From BJGN01 sp041159865 (GTDB lineage: Bacteria; Bacteroidota; Bacteroidia; Chitinophagales; Saprospiraceae), in the NCBI GenBank assembly GCA_041159865.1, contig JBEAXK010000096.1:1-54804 (forward strand): DNA of 54,804 nucleotides. Reading direction: 5' to 3'. The position numbers and the translations under genes were made by a program. The notes beneath the pieces were generated by a model that ran no database searches, was not told the origin of the DNA, and was given only the letters and a program-made list of their open reading frames with translations. Positions 10,201 through 17,429 of this stretch are shown here, in pieces (the stretch's first letter is position 1; every line of letters begins with the position of its first letter).

Positions 10201-10595
10201 GCGCTAATAATGGTATAGGTATAAGAACTCCTTTAGAGGGAGATGCCGCTTATGTGGGAATGGAAATTCAAGTACTTGATAATACTTCACCCATTTACGC
10301 GAATCTTGAACCATATCAATATCATGGTTCGGTTTATGGTATAATTCCTGCAAAAAGAGAATTTCTGAAACCTGTGGGTCAATGGAATGAGGAGGAAATT
10401 CGTATAGAGGGAGATAGAATCAGAGTGACCTTAAATGGACAGATTATCGTTGATGGCGATTTAAAAGAAGCGTCGGAAAGTGGTACCCTGGATCATAAAA
10501 ATCATCCTGGATTACAACGTGCCAAAGGACACATTGGCTTTCTTGGACATGGTTCAGAAGTTCGGTTTAAAAACCTGAGGATTAAATCATTATAA
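7215..10595 (+). CDS. Secreted HEAT-repeat protein with two DUF1080 (3-keto-disaccharide hydrolase) domains
   Basis: A 1126-residue protein with a signal peptide ending near LGFGQ. Residues about 30-715 are alpha-helical HEAT-like repeats rich in Ala/Leu (many segments like ALLSYA, VLRKL). Two DUF1080 domains follow, each opening with a near-identical motif: GFVSMFNGKDLSGWQG at about 723 and GFVSLFNGKDLTGWVG at about 936. DUF1080 proteins have a concanavalin-like jelly roll; some members cleave 3-keto-disaccharides. A single long HEAT scaffold in front of two catalytic-type domains is larger than the common single-domain members. It ends a plus-strand cluster that begins with uxaC and is followed by a strong hairpin terminator. 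The two DUF1080 copies differ clearly, so this is an old duplication. Confidence 0.9.
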   Translation: MIRNLFYISLLGSFLLPTLGFGQRTLQTQMADILNEIPARDGNQRNRLAKEMTEMGAVGLDLFTAGVNAAEIGNDTRVRAALNGLVWYVGQDGNEAARQLVEKAFIRALNATKESTVQAYFLHHLSFIGGKEIVPALEPFLTSETMSDYAVQTLIAIRSEEAHDALLRAFAKSTGNKKLPVLKGIAAYSNAKSLDILHAVIQNETAADLRKIALAGIAKAGQPSSEKIMKTAATSVFYKYEPSETMRSWINYLDQLAKNNYWSIAEKNARFLVKNNANTSAYTYSLAALRLLVTYDGMNAIDEVIQALNHANADYRAAALALALENKDVAGLRKILEKAVSLSPAVNIQLLDYVGRLKNPIAIPFVESQLKATENENRLAAIKALMSIKGKEGVSTLLSYASNISASEITDVSALLKSWISSREVPAIISSLNKAGNSGKIVFLETLASRNATIAFNDVMGYTSSTDKAISIAAFKALSGTSSANSIDVLLEKLSSATDEQIIKSLQDAVVSIKSNKTVEKLREVWTKFPENQKKYLGAFAPISDPSLLDLVATAYKSSQADLKNAAFQALTKWENEAATSLLLPVIMANDAEKSGVAFRAFVKQIGSSTLSTERKVLSLRKLIPYTNDDAGLKRLIINQLANNKSFLSFITVAKFLEDAKVQQAAAQACTDIALPESGGKAGLYGATVRPVLEKCMSILSGAESDYTRENIRTWLAQMPANEGFVSMFNGKDLSGWQGLVENPIARAAMNPEVLKAKQNEANAKLPLNWTVVNGEIRFTGTGYENLCSIKDYADFEMWVDWRISKNGDSGIYLRGTPQVQIWDTTRVDVGANVGSGGLYNNKNNPSKPLKLMDNAIGDWNTFFIRMVGEKVTVYLNGELVVDNVTLENYWDRKLPIFPVGPIELQAHGTDLAFRDVYVRELKSNQISLTPEEETNGFVSLFNGKDLTGWVGNMTDYKVVDQTILIDPTAGGKGNLYTEKEYDDFIFRFDFQLTPGANNGIGIRTPLEGDAAYVGMEIQVLDNTSPIYANLEPYQYHGSVYGIIPAKREFLKPVGQWNEEEIRIEGDRIRVTLNGQIIVDGDLKEASESGTLDHKNHPGLQRAKGHIGFLGHGSEVRFKNLRIKSL

Positions 10596-10610
10596 GTGAA
10601 AATATATATG

Positions 10611-10650
10611 AAAGGTGCAGGTTCAATTTACCCTGCCTGCACCTTTTATA
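10611..10650. terminator. Bidirectional hairpin terminator
   Basis: The arms AAAGGTGCAGG (10611-10621) and CCTGCACCTTT (10636-10646) are perfectly complementary over 11 bp with a 14-base loop. A short T-run follows on the plus strand and an A-run precedes on it, so it can stop transcription from both sides. It sits between the convergent ends of the DUF1080 gene (10595) and the sulfatase gene (10699). Confidence 0.85.
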
Positions 10651-10698
10651 TAACACATATCCTTTCTATGGGGAATAATTTTCTTGGGTTATATAAAG

Positions 10699-12117
10699 TT
10701 AAAATTTTATATTCTCCTGCGGAGAAGATTCCTCAACAAGTTGCTCATCTTTTAATTGCTGAACCTTCTGAGTAAATTTATATCTCAATTTTCTGAGTAT
10801 CTTTTGGTGACTTTGATCTTGTGCCAGATTTTTGGTTTCCAACGGATCATTTTTCAAATCATAAAGTTCTTCTGGCGCATTTATAAATCTATATCTAAAA
10901 TATTTCCAATCTTTTGTTCTGAGTCCTTCACTGGAGGGTATTTCAGGTAATTTCCAAAGATGTTCGATGAGAATGAAATCGCGTTGTAGAGAATAATGAT
11001 TGCGATATAGAAAGGGTTTTAAACTTTCTCCCTGATAATTTTTTGGCGATTCGATTTGTGCAAAATCAAGAATTGATTTGGTGATATCTATGTTTAATAC
11101 CATATCTGATACAACGCGGGATTTTTTCGGTACTCTTGGGTCAAAAATGATCAGAGGAATACGGATGGAAGGATCGTACATCAACCATTTATCCGCCAAT
11201 TGCCTGTCCCCGGTAAAATAACCATTATCGCCCATAATGATGAAAATGGTATTTTCAGCTAAACCTTTTTCTGCCAATTGGTTTCTTATTGCGCCAATTT
11301 CGTCATCAATTTCAGTAATCATCCGATAATAACCCTTCATCATTCGCAGATACTTTTCAGGGGTATCAAAACGCCATTTCCACCTTACCCTATTGAATCC
11401 ATTTTTAACTTCAGCTGGCAGCCTGTCAAAATATAGGTCTTGCCCTAAAAGGGGTTTTGGAAAATCGACATTTTCATACAAAGAAGTAGATTTGTCTTGC
11501 CAAAAATACTGTTCCACAGAGGAATCATGCCCATGAGGTGCACTAAAGGAAATGGAAAGGCAAAAGGGTTTGTCTTTGGGCGCATTGGAAATAAAGGATT
11601 GAGCTTGGTGACCTGAATATCTGGTTAGATGAACAGTATCAGGACCAATTTTTTTATAAAAATAACCTCCTTTATCGGAACGGGAACCTCGGTCATAAAA
11701 ATCACTTTCATTAAAATATTGGGAGGGATTATCTATGACAACGCCTAATTTGCCAAAAAAACCAACATGATACCCGTTATCTTTTAAAATTTTAGGGTAA
11801 ATAATATGGGTATAAGCCTCTTGTAACTTTGGTTTCTGAAAGGTGTAGTGGTGAGTGCGTTCATATAATCCTGTTAAAATGGAAGCCCTGCTAGCTGCGC
11901 AAATGGGGGTTGTAGAAAAAGCATTTTTAAAATAAACCCCATTTTTTGCCAAAGCATCCATTTCAGGCGTTTTAATAAGGTTGTTTCCAGCTACACCTAA
12001 GGCATCCCAACGCTGATCATCTGTTAGGATAAAAATAATATTTGGCTTAATATCTTTTTTTCCGTGCAAGGATGAACTAAAGAGGAGAAACAGTAAGAAT
12101 GGATAAATAGCAAGCAT
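10699..12117 (-). CDS. Secreted arylsulfatase-type sulfatase
   Basis: A 472-residue type I sulfatase with a signal peptide (MLAIYPFLLFLLFSSSLHG). The metal-binding TDDQRWD is at 32-38. The formylglycine motif is C73-A-A-S-R77 followed by ASILTG, the Cys-type [CS]x[PA]xR core with Ala in place of the commoner Pro. A second metal segment, MGDNGYF, lies near residue 295. It needs a maturase to convert Cys73 to formylglycine; none is in the window. Such enzymes remove sulfate esters from polysaccharides outside the cytoplasm. The gene starts 17 bases after cysN on the same strand, so it is the last gene of the sulfate-activation operon, an informative pairing. Which sugar sulfate it acts on cannot be read here. 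Confidence 0.93.
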   Translation of the reverse strand: MLAIYPFLLFLLFSSSLHGKKDIKPNIIFILTDDQRWDALGVAGNNLIKTPEMDALAKNGVYFKNAFSTTPICAASRASILTGLYERTHHYTFQKPKLQEAYTHIIYPKILKDNGYHVGFFGKLGVVIDNPSQYFNESDFYDRGSRSDKGGYFYKKIGPDTVHLTRYSGHQAQSFISNAPKDKPFCLSISFSAPHGHDSSVEQYFWQDKSTSLYENVDFPKPLLGQDLYFDRLPAEVKNGFNRVRWKWRFDTPEKYLRMMKGYYRMITEIDDEIGAIRNQLAEKGLAENTIFIIMGDNGYFTGDRQLADKWLMYDPSIRIPLIIFDPRVPKKSRVVSDMVLNIDITKSILDFAQIESPKNYQGESLKPFLYRNHYSLQRDFILIEHLWKLPEIPSSEGLRTKDWKYFRYRFINAPEELYDLKNDPLETKNLAQDQSHQKILRKLRYKFTQKVQQLKDEQLVEESSPQENIKF

Positions 12118-12134
12118 TTATAGATGTTTTAGTC

Positions 12135-13391
12135 CTAAATAATCATTCCTGCTGCAACGGTCGCATTGGTTCCCTCATCAATCAAAATTATACTACCCGT
12201 AATTCTATTTTTTCGATAACTATCGAAAAATAAGGGTTTGGTTGTTCTTATAGAAATACGGGCTATGTCATTCATTCCAATTTTCAAATCTTCCTGATCT
12301 CTGTGTAAGGTGTTAATATTCAGTTTATATCGAATTTCTTTGATGACACAACGAGCCTCTCTCGTCGTGTGAAAGAGGGTATATTTACCATTAGGTTGCA
12401 TCGGTTTTTCTGAAAACCAGCAGATCATTAATTCAATATCCTGATCGACATTTGGCTGATTATTTTCCCGAACAATCATTTCACCTCTGCTTAGGTCGAG
12501 ATCATCTTCCAACAACATAGTGACAGAAAGAGGAGGGTAAGCCTCTTCCAGTTCTCCGTCCATGGAATCAATCTTTGCTATTTTCGATTGGAATCCAGAA
12601 GGAAGAAGAGTGACCTGATCCCCTTTTTTCCATATTCCACCTGCAACTCTGCCGGCATAACCTCTGTAATCATGAAATTCATCAGTATTAGGTCTTATCA
12701 CATGTTGAATTGGAAAGCGCGCATCTATGAAATTATGATCACTTCCAATATGGACATTTTCAAGATAATAAAGCAAAGTTGAACCCTCAAACCAAGGCAT
12801 ATTCTGGGATCTATCTACGATATTATCTCCTTTGAGTGCTGAAATAGGTATGAAATGTACGTCCTTTACATCGAGTTTAAAACTAAATTTTTCAAATTCA
12901 GCCTTGATATGATTATATACGTCCTCTTTATAGTCGACTAAATCCATTTTATTTATACAGACAACCAGATGAGGAATTTGTAACAGGGAGGCCAGGAAGG
13001 CATGTCTTCTGGTTTGTTCTATTACTCCATGTCTGGCGTCGACCAGAACGAGTGCGACATTGGCTGTAGAAGCACCCGTGACCATATTTCGGGTATATTG
13101 GATATGCCCTGGAGTGTCTGCAATAATAAATTTACGTTTCGGGGTAGAGAAATATCGGTAGGCTACATCTATAGTAATACCTTGTTCTCTTTCTGCCCTA
13201 AGGCCATCAGTAAGCAGAGATAAATCTACTTCATCACCTCCTCTCCTCTCGCTGGTGAGTCGTATAGCTTCCAACTGGTCTTCGAATATAGCCTTCGCAT
13301 CAAATAATAAACGACCTATAAGGGTACTTTTCCCATCATCTACGCTACCAGCAGTGGTAAAGCGTAATAATTCTGCTTTTTCCTGATTCAT
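12135..13391 (-). CDS. cysN: Sulfate adenylyltransferase GTPase subunit
   Basis: CysN is the GTP-hydrolysing subunit that drives ATP sulfurylase (CysD) to make adenosine 5'-phosphosulfate from sulfate and ATP. The 418-residue protein has the translation-factor GTPase motifs: P-loop GSVDDGKST (15-23), the switch sequence REQGITIDVAYRYF, DTPGH and NKMD. The beta-barrel domains fill the rest. It has no fused APS-kinase domain, consistent with a separate cysC upstream. It lies between cysD (17-base gap) and the sulfatase (17-base gap), all on the minus strand. Confidence 0.96.
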   Translation of the reverse strand: MNQEKAELLRFTTAGSVDDGKSTLIGRLLFDAKAIFEDQLEAIRLTSERRGGDEVDLSLLTDGLRAEREQGITIDVAYRYFSTPKRKFIIADTPGHIQYTRNMVTGASTANVALVLVDARHGVIEQTRRHAFLASLLQIPHLVVCINKMDLVDYKEDVYNHIKAEFEKFSFKLDVKDVHFIPISALKGDNIVDRSQNMPWFEGSTLLYYLENVHIGSDHNFIDARFPIQHVIRPNTDEFHDYRGYAGRVAGGIWKKGDQVTLLPSGFQSKIAKIDSMDGELEEAYPPLSVTMLLEDDLDLSRGEMIVRENNQPNVDQDIELMICWFSEKPMQPNGKYTLFHTTREARCVIKEIRYKLNINTLHRDQEDLKIGMNDIARISIRTTKPLFFDSYRKNRITGSIILIDEGTNATVAAGMII

Positions 13392-13408
13392 AATTACAAT
13401 CTCAAACT

Positions 13409-14320
13409 TTAAAAATAGCCTTGTTTTTTTCTATCCTCCATGGCTGTTTCCGCCCTTTTATCATCAGCTCTTCCTCCTCTTTCTGTTGTTCTGGAGGTTG
13501 CAACTTCTTCAATAATATCATTTAAAGAAACTGCTGGAGAACGAACGGCACCCGTACAAGTGATATCACCTATAGTTCTGAAACGGATAATCTGGTCAAA
13601 AGGAATTTCATTTTCCCGTCGTAAAATCGCTGGATGATTGGCAAGGAGCATACCATCTCTTTCAAAAACGGAACGGGTATGGCTAAAATATAAACTTGGG
13701 AGAGGGATTTTTTCCAGAGCCAGATACATCCATACATCGAGTTCAGTCCAATTGCTTATTGGGAAAACCCTGAAATGTTCACCGGGTCGTTTTTTCCCGT
13801 TAAATAAATTCCATAATTCGGGTCTTTGATTTTTTGGATCCCACTGCCCAAACTCGTCCCTATGAGAAAAAAAACGCTCTTTAGCTCTTGCCTTTTCCTC
13901 ATCTCTCCTTGCTCCACCTAGGGCAACATCATATTTTCCATCTTCAATCGCTTTTAAAAGGACAGGTGTTTGCAGATAATTTCTGGTTGCATTAAATCCA
14001 TTTTCTTCTACCAATTCTCCTGAGTCAATCATTTCCTGCACGGAAGCTACCTTCAATCGAACACCTAACCGTGTAACCATCTCATCCCGGTAAGTTAAAG
14101 TTTCCTCAAAATTATGACCTGTATCGATATGTAATAAAGGAAAGGGAATTTTTGCTGGATAAAACGCCTTTCTTGCCAAATGCGTAACTAAAATAGAATC
14201 TTTACCTCCGGAAAAGAGAATGACGGGATTTTCAAATTGTGCCGCTACCTCTCTAATGATAAAAATAGATTCCGATTCCAGTTCCCTCAGGTAATCAAGA
14301 CGATAATTAAATTGTTCCAT
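13409..14320 (-). CDS. cysD: Sulfate adenylyltransferase catalytic subunit
   Basis: CysD is the catalytic subunit of heterodimeric ATP sulfurylase. The PP-loop motif SGGKDS is at 37-42, followed by HIDTGHNFEET and the GGARRDEEKARAKER block typical of CysD. The 303-residue length is normal. The C-terminus ends RKKQGYF, the usual CysD tail. It is the second gene of cysC-cysD-cysN, 12 bases after cysC, and should form a cytoplasmic complex with CysN. Confidence 0.97.
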   Translation of the reverse strand: MEQFNYRLDYLRELESESIFIIREVAAQFENPVILFSGGKDSILVTHLARKAFYPAKIPFPLLHIDTGHNFEETLTYRDEMVTRLGVRLKVASVQEMIDSGELVEENGFNATRNYLQTPVLLKAIEDGKYDVALGGARRDEEKARAKERFFSHRDEFGQWDPKNQRPELWNLFNGKKRPGEHFRVFPISNWTELDVWMYLALEKIPLPSLYFSHTRSVFERDGMLLANHPAILRRENEIPFDQIIRFRTIGDITCTGAVRSPAVSLNDIIEEVATSRTTERGGRADDKRAETAMEDRKKQGYF

Positions 14321-14332
14321 AATAAAATATGC

Positions 14333-14932
14333 CTAGGGTAAAATAATATGCTTTTTAATAAAGGTAAATAAAATATCTACTGATTCATCAATACTTTGAA
14401 GATCAGTTCGTAATTCAAAGGCTGGATTTTCAGGTTCCTCATAAGCCTGATTAATTCCTGTAAAGCCTTGGATTTCTCCTGCCCGAGCCTTTTTATATAA
14501 ACCTTTAACGTCACGGGATTCACAAACTGAAATGGGTGCATTAATATAAATCTCAAGGAAATCGTCCTGACCAACAATGTCTCTGGCTAAATCTCGGGTC
14601 TCTTTTGTAGGTGAAATAAAGGAGTTAATGGTTATGATACCCGTTGAAAGATAAAGTTTAGCGATTTCTGCAATTCTACGAATATTTTCTTTTCTGTCTT
14701 CTTCGCTAAAGCCTAAATTTTTATTTATACCGGACCTGATATTATCTCCATCTAATAATTGTGCGAAAAAATTTTCTTGAAAAAGCCTTTTTTCCAAAGC
14801 TAAACCAATCGTGCTTTTTCCTGAACCTGACAAACCTGTTAACCAAATAACCTTGCCCTTTTGACCGAGTTTATTTTCTCGAAATTCTCTGGAAAGCATT
14901 TGATCGAAATGGGGAAAGATATTTTCAGCCAA
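14333..14932 (-). CDS. cysC: Adenylylsulfate (APS) kinase
   Basis: CysC phosphorylates APS to PAPS with ATP. The Walker A motif GLSGSGKST is at 33-41, followed by LDGDNIRSGINKNLGFS and EDRKENIRRIAEIAKL, both APS-kinase signatures; the 199-residue length fits. It is the first gene of the operon cysC-cysD-cysN-sulfatase. A TAnnTTTG-type box lies 28 bases upstream of its start. No PAPS reductase or sulfite reductase gene is in the window, so PAPS may go to assimilation encoded elsewhere or to a sulfotransferase. Confidence 0.96.
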   Translation of the reverse strand: MAENIFPHFDQMLSREFRENKLGQKGKVIWLTGLSGSGKSTIGLALEKRLFQENFFAQLLDGDNIRSGINKNLGFSEEDRKENIRRIAEIAKLYLSTGIITINSFISPTKETRDLARDIVGQDDFLEIYINAPISVCESRDVKGLYKKARAGEIQGFTGINQAYEEPENPAFELRTDLQSIDESVDILFTFIKKHIILP

Positions 14933-14959
14933 TTTTATTGCTTTAGGGTTTTACGAATT

Positions 14960-14967
14960 CAAAGTTA
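14960..14967 (-). promoter_or_regulatory. Candidate -7 promoter box of the cysCDN operon
   Basis: On the minus strand the sequence TAACTTTG matches the Bacteroidota -7 consensus TAnnTTTG, 28 bases before the cysC start. No clear TTTG -33 element is at the normal distance; the upstream DNA is T-rich instead. The call rests on one element and its position. Confidence 0.4.
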
Positions 14968-14992
14968 AAAATAAACGATAAAAATGATAACT

Positions 14993-15003
14993 TTAACCGT
15001 TAA
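14993..15003. promoter_or_regulatory. Short palindrome between cysC and modA
   Basis: TTAAC-c-GTTAA is an 11-base perfect palindrome with one central base, lying in the 146-base divergent gap between the sulfate-activation and molybdate-transport operons. Flanking bases ACT/AGT nearly extend it. It may be a regulator site for either operon. It does not resemble the ModE site I know. Chance occurrence in AT-rich DNA is possible. Confidence 0.3.
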
Positions 15004-15078
15004 GTGCGCAATAATAATACTTTTATTAAACACTACAAAGTAAGTAGGATTAATTAAGATATTCCAAATTATTAATCT

Positions 15079-15870
15079 ATGCGAATAAATTTCAGACGTT
15101 TTTTATACCTGTTTACTCTGATTTTGTATTTGGGTTGTACGAATCAGGAAGTTACCCATTCTAAAAAGACTCTTAACATTGCAGTTGCTGCTAATATGCA
15201 ATTTGCTATGCGTGAAATAGTGGCCAAATTTGAACAAAAAGAAAACGTGAATGTAGAATTGATGATTGGTGCATCTGGTAAATTGACAAATCAAATCATA
15301 AATGGGGCTCCATTTCATTTGTTTGTATCAGCAGATACCTCTTATACCCAGGAAATTATCAAAGCGGGTAAAGGAGTTAGGAATCAATATATTTATGCTA
15401 TTGGGTCGTTGGTTTTATGGACAAATAACCCAAAATTTAAAGAAACTAATTTATTCAGTTTACTGGAAAAGGAGACCGTTTCAAAGATTTCAATACCCAA
15501 TCCAATAACGTCTCCTTATGGTCTTCAGGCAAAGTTAGCTTTAGAAAAGGCAGGTCTATGGAAAAAGATTTCCTCTAAAATTGTAGTAGGAGAGAGCATT
15601 GCCCAATCTACGCAGTATGTTTATGCCCGCATTTGTGAAATAGGTTTTACAGCAAAATCAGTATTATATTCGCCTGAATTAAAAGACAAAGGAATTTGGC
15701 AAGAAGTTCCATCTCATTTGTATAAGCAAATATATCAAGGACTTATAATAACTAAATGGGGAGAAGAGAAAAATAAAATGCAGGTAGAATCATTTCTATC
15801 ATTTATGAAATCTATGGAAGTCAAAAAGATATTATTTAATAATGGGTATCAATTACCTCTAAAAGAGTAA
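15079..15870 (+). CDS. modA: Molybdate ABC transporter substrate-binding lipoprotein
   Basis: ModA captures molybdate (or tungstate) for the ModBC transporter. The leader ends with lipobox YLGC (Cys20), so the 263-residue protein is lipid-anchored in the periplasm, as expected for Bacteroidota. The family start NIAVAANMQFAMREI, the oxyanion-binding GASGKLTNQI, and FHLFVSADTSY (standard FDVFLSAD) are present. It begins the operon modA-modB-modC with a 4-base gap to modB. It is divergent from cysC, so sulfate activation and molybdate uptake, which handle similar oxyanions, share a promoter region. Confidence 0.95.
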   Translation: MRINFRRFLYLFTLILYLGCTNQEVTHSKKTLNIAVAANMQFAMREIVAKFEQKENVNVELMIGASGKLTNQIINGAPFHLFVSADTSYTQEIIKAGKGVRNQYIYAIGSLVLWTNNPKFKETNLFSLLEKETVSKISIPNPITSPYGLQAKLALEKAGLWKKISSKIVVGESIAQSTQYVYARICEIGFTAKSVLYSPELKDKGIWQEVPSHLYKQIYQGLIITKWGEEKNKMQVESFLSFMKSMEVKKILFNNGYQLPLKE

Positions 15871-15874
15871 AATC

Positions 15875-16546
15875 TTGGAAGAAAATTTTTTAGAAACCAT
15901 TTTCCTCACCTTAAAATTAGCTTCTGTTACGACGTTAATTTTATTCTTTTTGAGTGTTCCTATTGCCTTTTATCTGTCAAGAAGTCAGGGGTTTTTAAAA
16001 TCTTTTTTGGAAATAATCATCACCTTACCTTTAGTTTTACCGCCTACCGTTATTGGATTTTATTTGTTGCTCTTGTTTAGCCCGGGAGGATCTATTGGCA
16101 TATTTTTTAAGCAACTATTTGATGTAAATCTTATTTTTAGTTTTCCAGGACTCATCTTTGGTTCGATTATTTATAGTCTGCCATTTATGGTTCAACCCAT
16201 CTATGCCGGACTGGAAAAAATACCTGTTCAGCTCATAGAAGCCTCTTTTCTGATGGGGAAATCAAAATGGCAAACCCTGTTTAAAATACAGCTACCTAAT
16301 TGTATGCCAGCAATCTATACCGCCCTCGCTTTGACATTTACGCATACTATGGGCGAATTTGGCATTGTATTAATGATTGGAGGTAATATACCAGGTGAAA
16401 CCAGACTTGCCTCCATGGCTATTTATGATTCGGTTGAAGCCTTAAATTATCAACAGGCAAACCAATATTCCTTAATCCTTATTTCTATTACATTTGGATT
16501 ACTTGGACTCGTTCATTTTTGGAGAAAAAAAACCTTTAAACGTTAA
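15875..16546 (+). CDS. modB: Molybdate ABC transporter permease
   Basis: ModB is the inner-membrane channel of the molybdate transporter. The 223-residue protein has about five hydrophobic segments, the PLVLPPTVIGFYLLLLF block of ModB permeases, and a cytoplasmic coupling loop near EASFLMGKSKWQTLFKIQLP. The start appears to be TTG at 15875, 4 bases after the modA stop; no in-frame ATG lies close enough to give a full first transmembrane segment. The stop is 2 bases before the modC start, so translation is probably coupled. Confidence 0.93.
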   Translation: MEENFLETIFLTLKLASVTTLILFFLSVPIAFYLSRSQGFLKSFLEIIITLPLVLPPTVIGFYLLLLFSPGGSIGIFFKQLFDVNLIFSFPGLIFGSIIYSLPFMVQPIYAGLEKIPVQLIEASFLMGKSKWQTLFKIQLPNCMPAIYTALALTFTHTMGEFGIVLMIGGNIPGETRLASMAIYDSVEALNYQQANQYSLILISITFGLLGLVHFWRKKTFKR

Positions 16547-16548
16547 AA

Positions 16549-17382
16549 ATGAATTTTTCCATATCGATCTTTCATTCATTCTCTACTTTACAGGGTATCC
16601 AAAAAATAGAGGCGAATCTAAACCTGAATGTAGGTGATTTTGTCTCCATTTCTGGGGTTTCTGGTAGTGGGAAAACGACCTTTTTGAAGATTCTTTGTGG
16701 ACTCATTCAACCTATAAATGGGGATATTCGTTTTGGTAATCAATTTTGGCTAGACACTCAAAAGGGACTTTTATTATCTCCCCAAAACAGAAAAATAGGG
16801 ATGGTCTTTCAGGATTATGCTTTATTTCCAAACATGAATGTTTTGGATAATATAAAATTTGCCGCAGTTCATCCATTAGACAAAATTTTTTTACGCGATA
16901 TCATAGATACTTTAGGTTTAACGGACTTATTAACCAGGTTTACTTACCAACTTTCGGGAGGTCAGCAACAAAGAGTGGCTATCGCGAGGGCCATTATTTC
17001 GAAACCTCGGTTGTTGTTGATGGATGAACCTTTCTCTGCTTTGGACGAAGCATTAAAAAAATCAGTTCAATCTTTTATTTATGAATTACATCAGAAATTT
17101 TTCTTTACAACCCTCATTGTCAACCATCAAATTTCGGATATAAAAGCATTTTCAACTAAGTTTTTAAAATTTGAAGGAGAAAAACTAGTTGATTATCAAC
17201 CTAAACTGGAATATGATTTCACCGTTGAGGGAATTATTATTTCTAAAGAAATAGGTAATCCAGAAATGTGCCAAGTCACTGTTTCTTACCAAGGGCATAC
17301 CTATCGAATTCCATTTCCAGCAAAGGAAGCAGAAAGGTTACAAGTTGGAGATACCCTAAAATTTGGTAGTTACTGCCGTTAA
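16549..17382 (+). CDS. modC: Molybdate ABC transporter ATP-binding protein
   Basis: ModC powers the transporter. Walker A GVSGSGKTT is at 36-44, the Q-loop sits in GMVFQDYALFP, the ABC signature LSGGQQQR is near 134, and Walker B LLLMDEPFSALD near 155. A short C-terminal segment (from about 220, with FTVEGIII and a KFGSYCR end) looks like a reduced regulatory TOBE-like domain; 277 residues is shorter than proteobacterial ModC with a full TOBE. It is the last gene of modABC and converges on the acylase gene with a 47-base gap that holds no obvious hairpin. Confidence 0.92.
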   Translation: MNFSISIFHSFSTLQGIQKIEANLNLNVGDFVSISGVSGSGKTTFLKILCGLIQPINGDIRFGNQFWLDTQKGLLLSPQNRKIGMVFQDYALFPNMNVLDNIKFAAVHPLDKIFLRDIIDTLGLTDLLTRFTYQLSGGQQQRVAIARAIISKPRLLLMDEPFSALDEALKKSVQSFIYELHQKFFFTTLIVNHQISDIKAFSTKFLKFEGEKLVDYQPKLEYDFTVEGIIISKEIGNPEMCQVTVSYQGHTYRIPFPAKEAERLQVGDTLKFGSYCR

Positions 17383-17429
17383 GGATTATTTTCAAAAGAT
17401 TATTAATAGCAGAAAAAGTAAAAACCAGC

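Noticed and set aside
14933..15078. Molybdenum-cofactor riboswitch before modA
   Set aside because: No long conserved stem structure of that class could be traced in the 146 bases.
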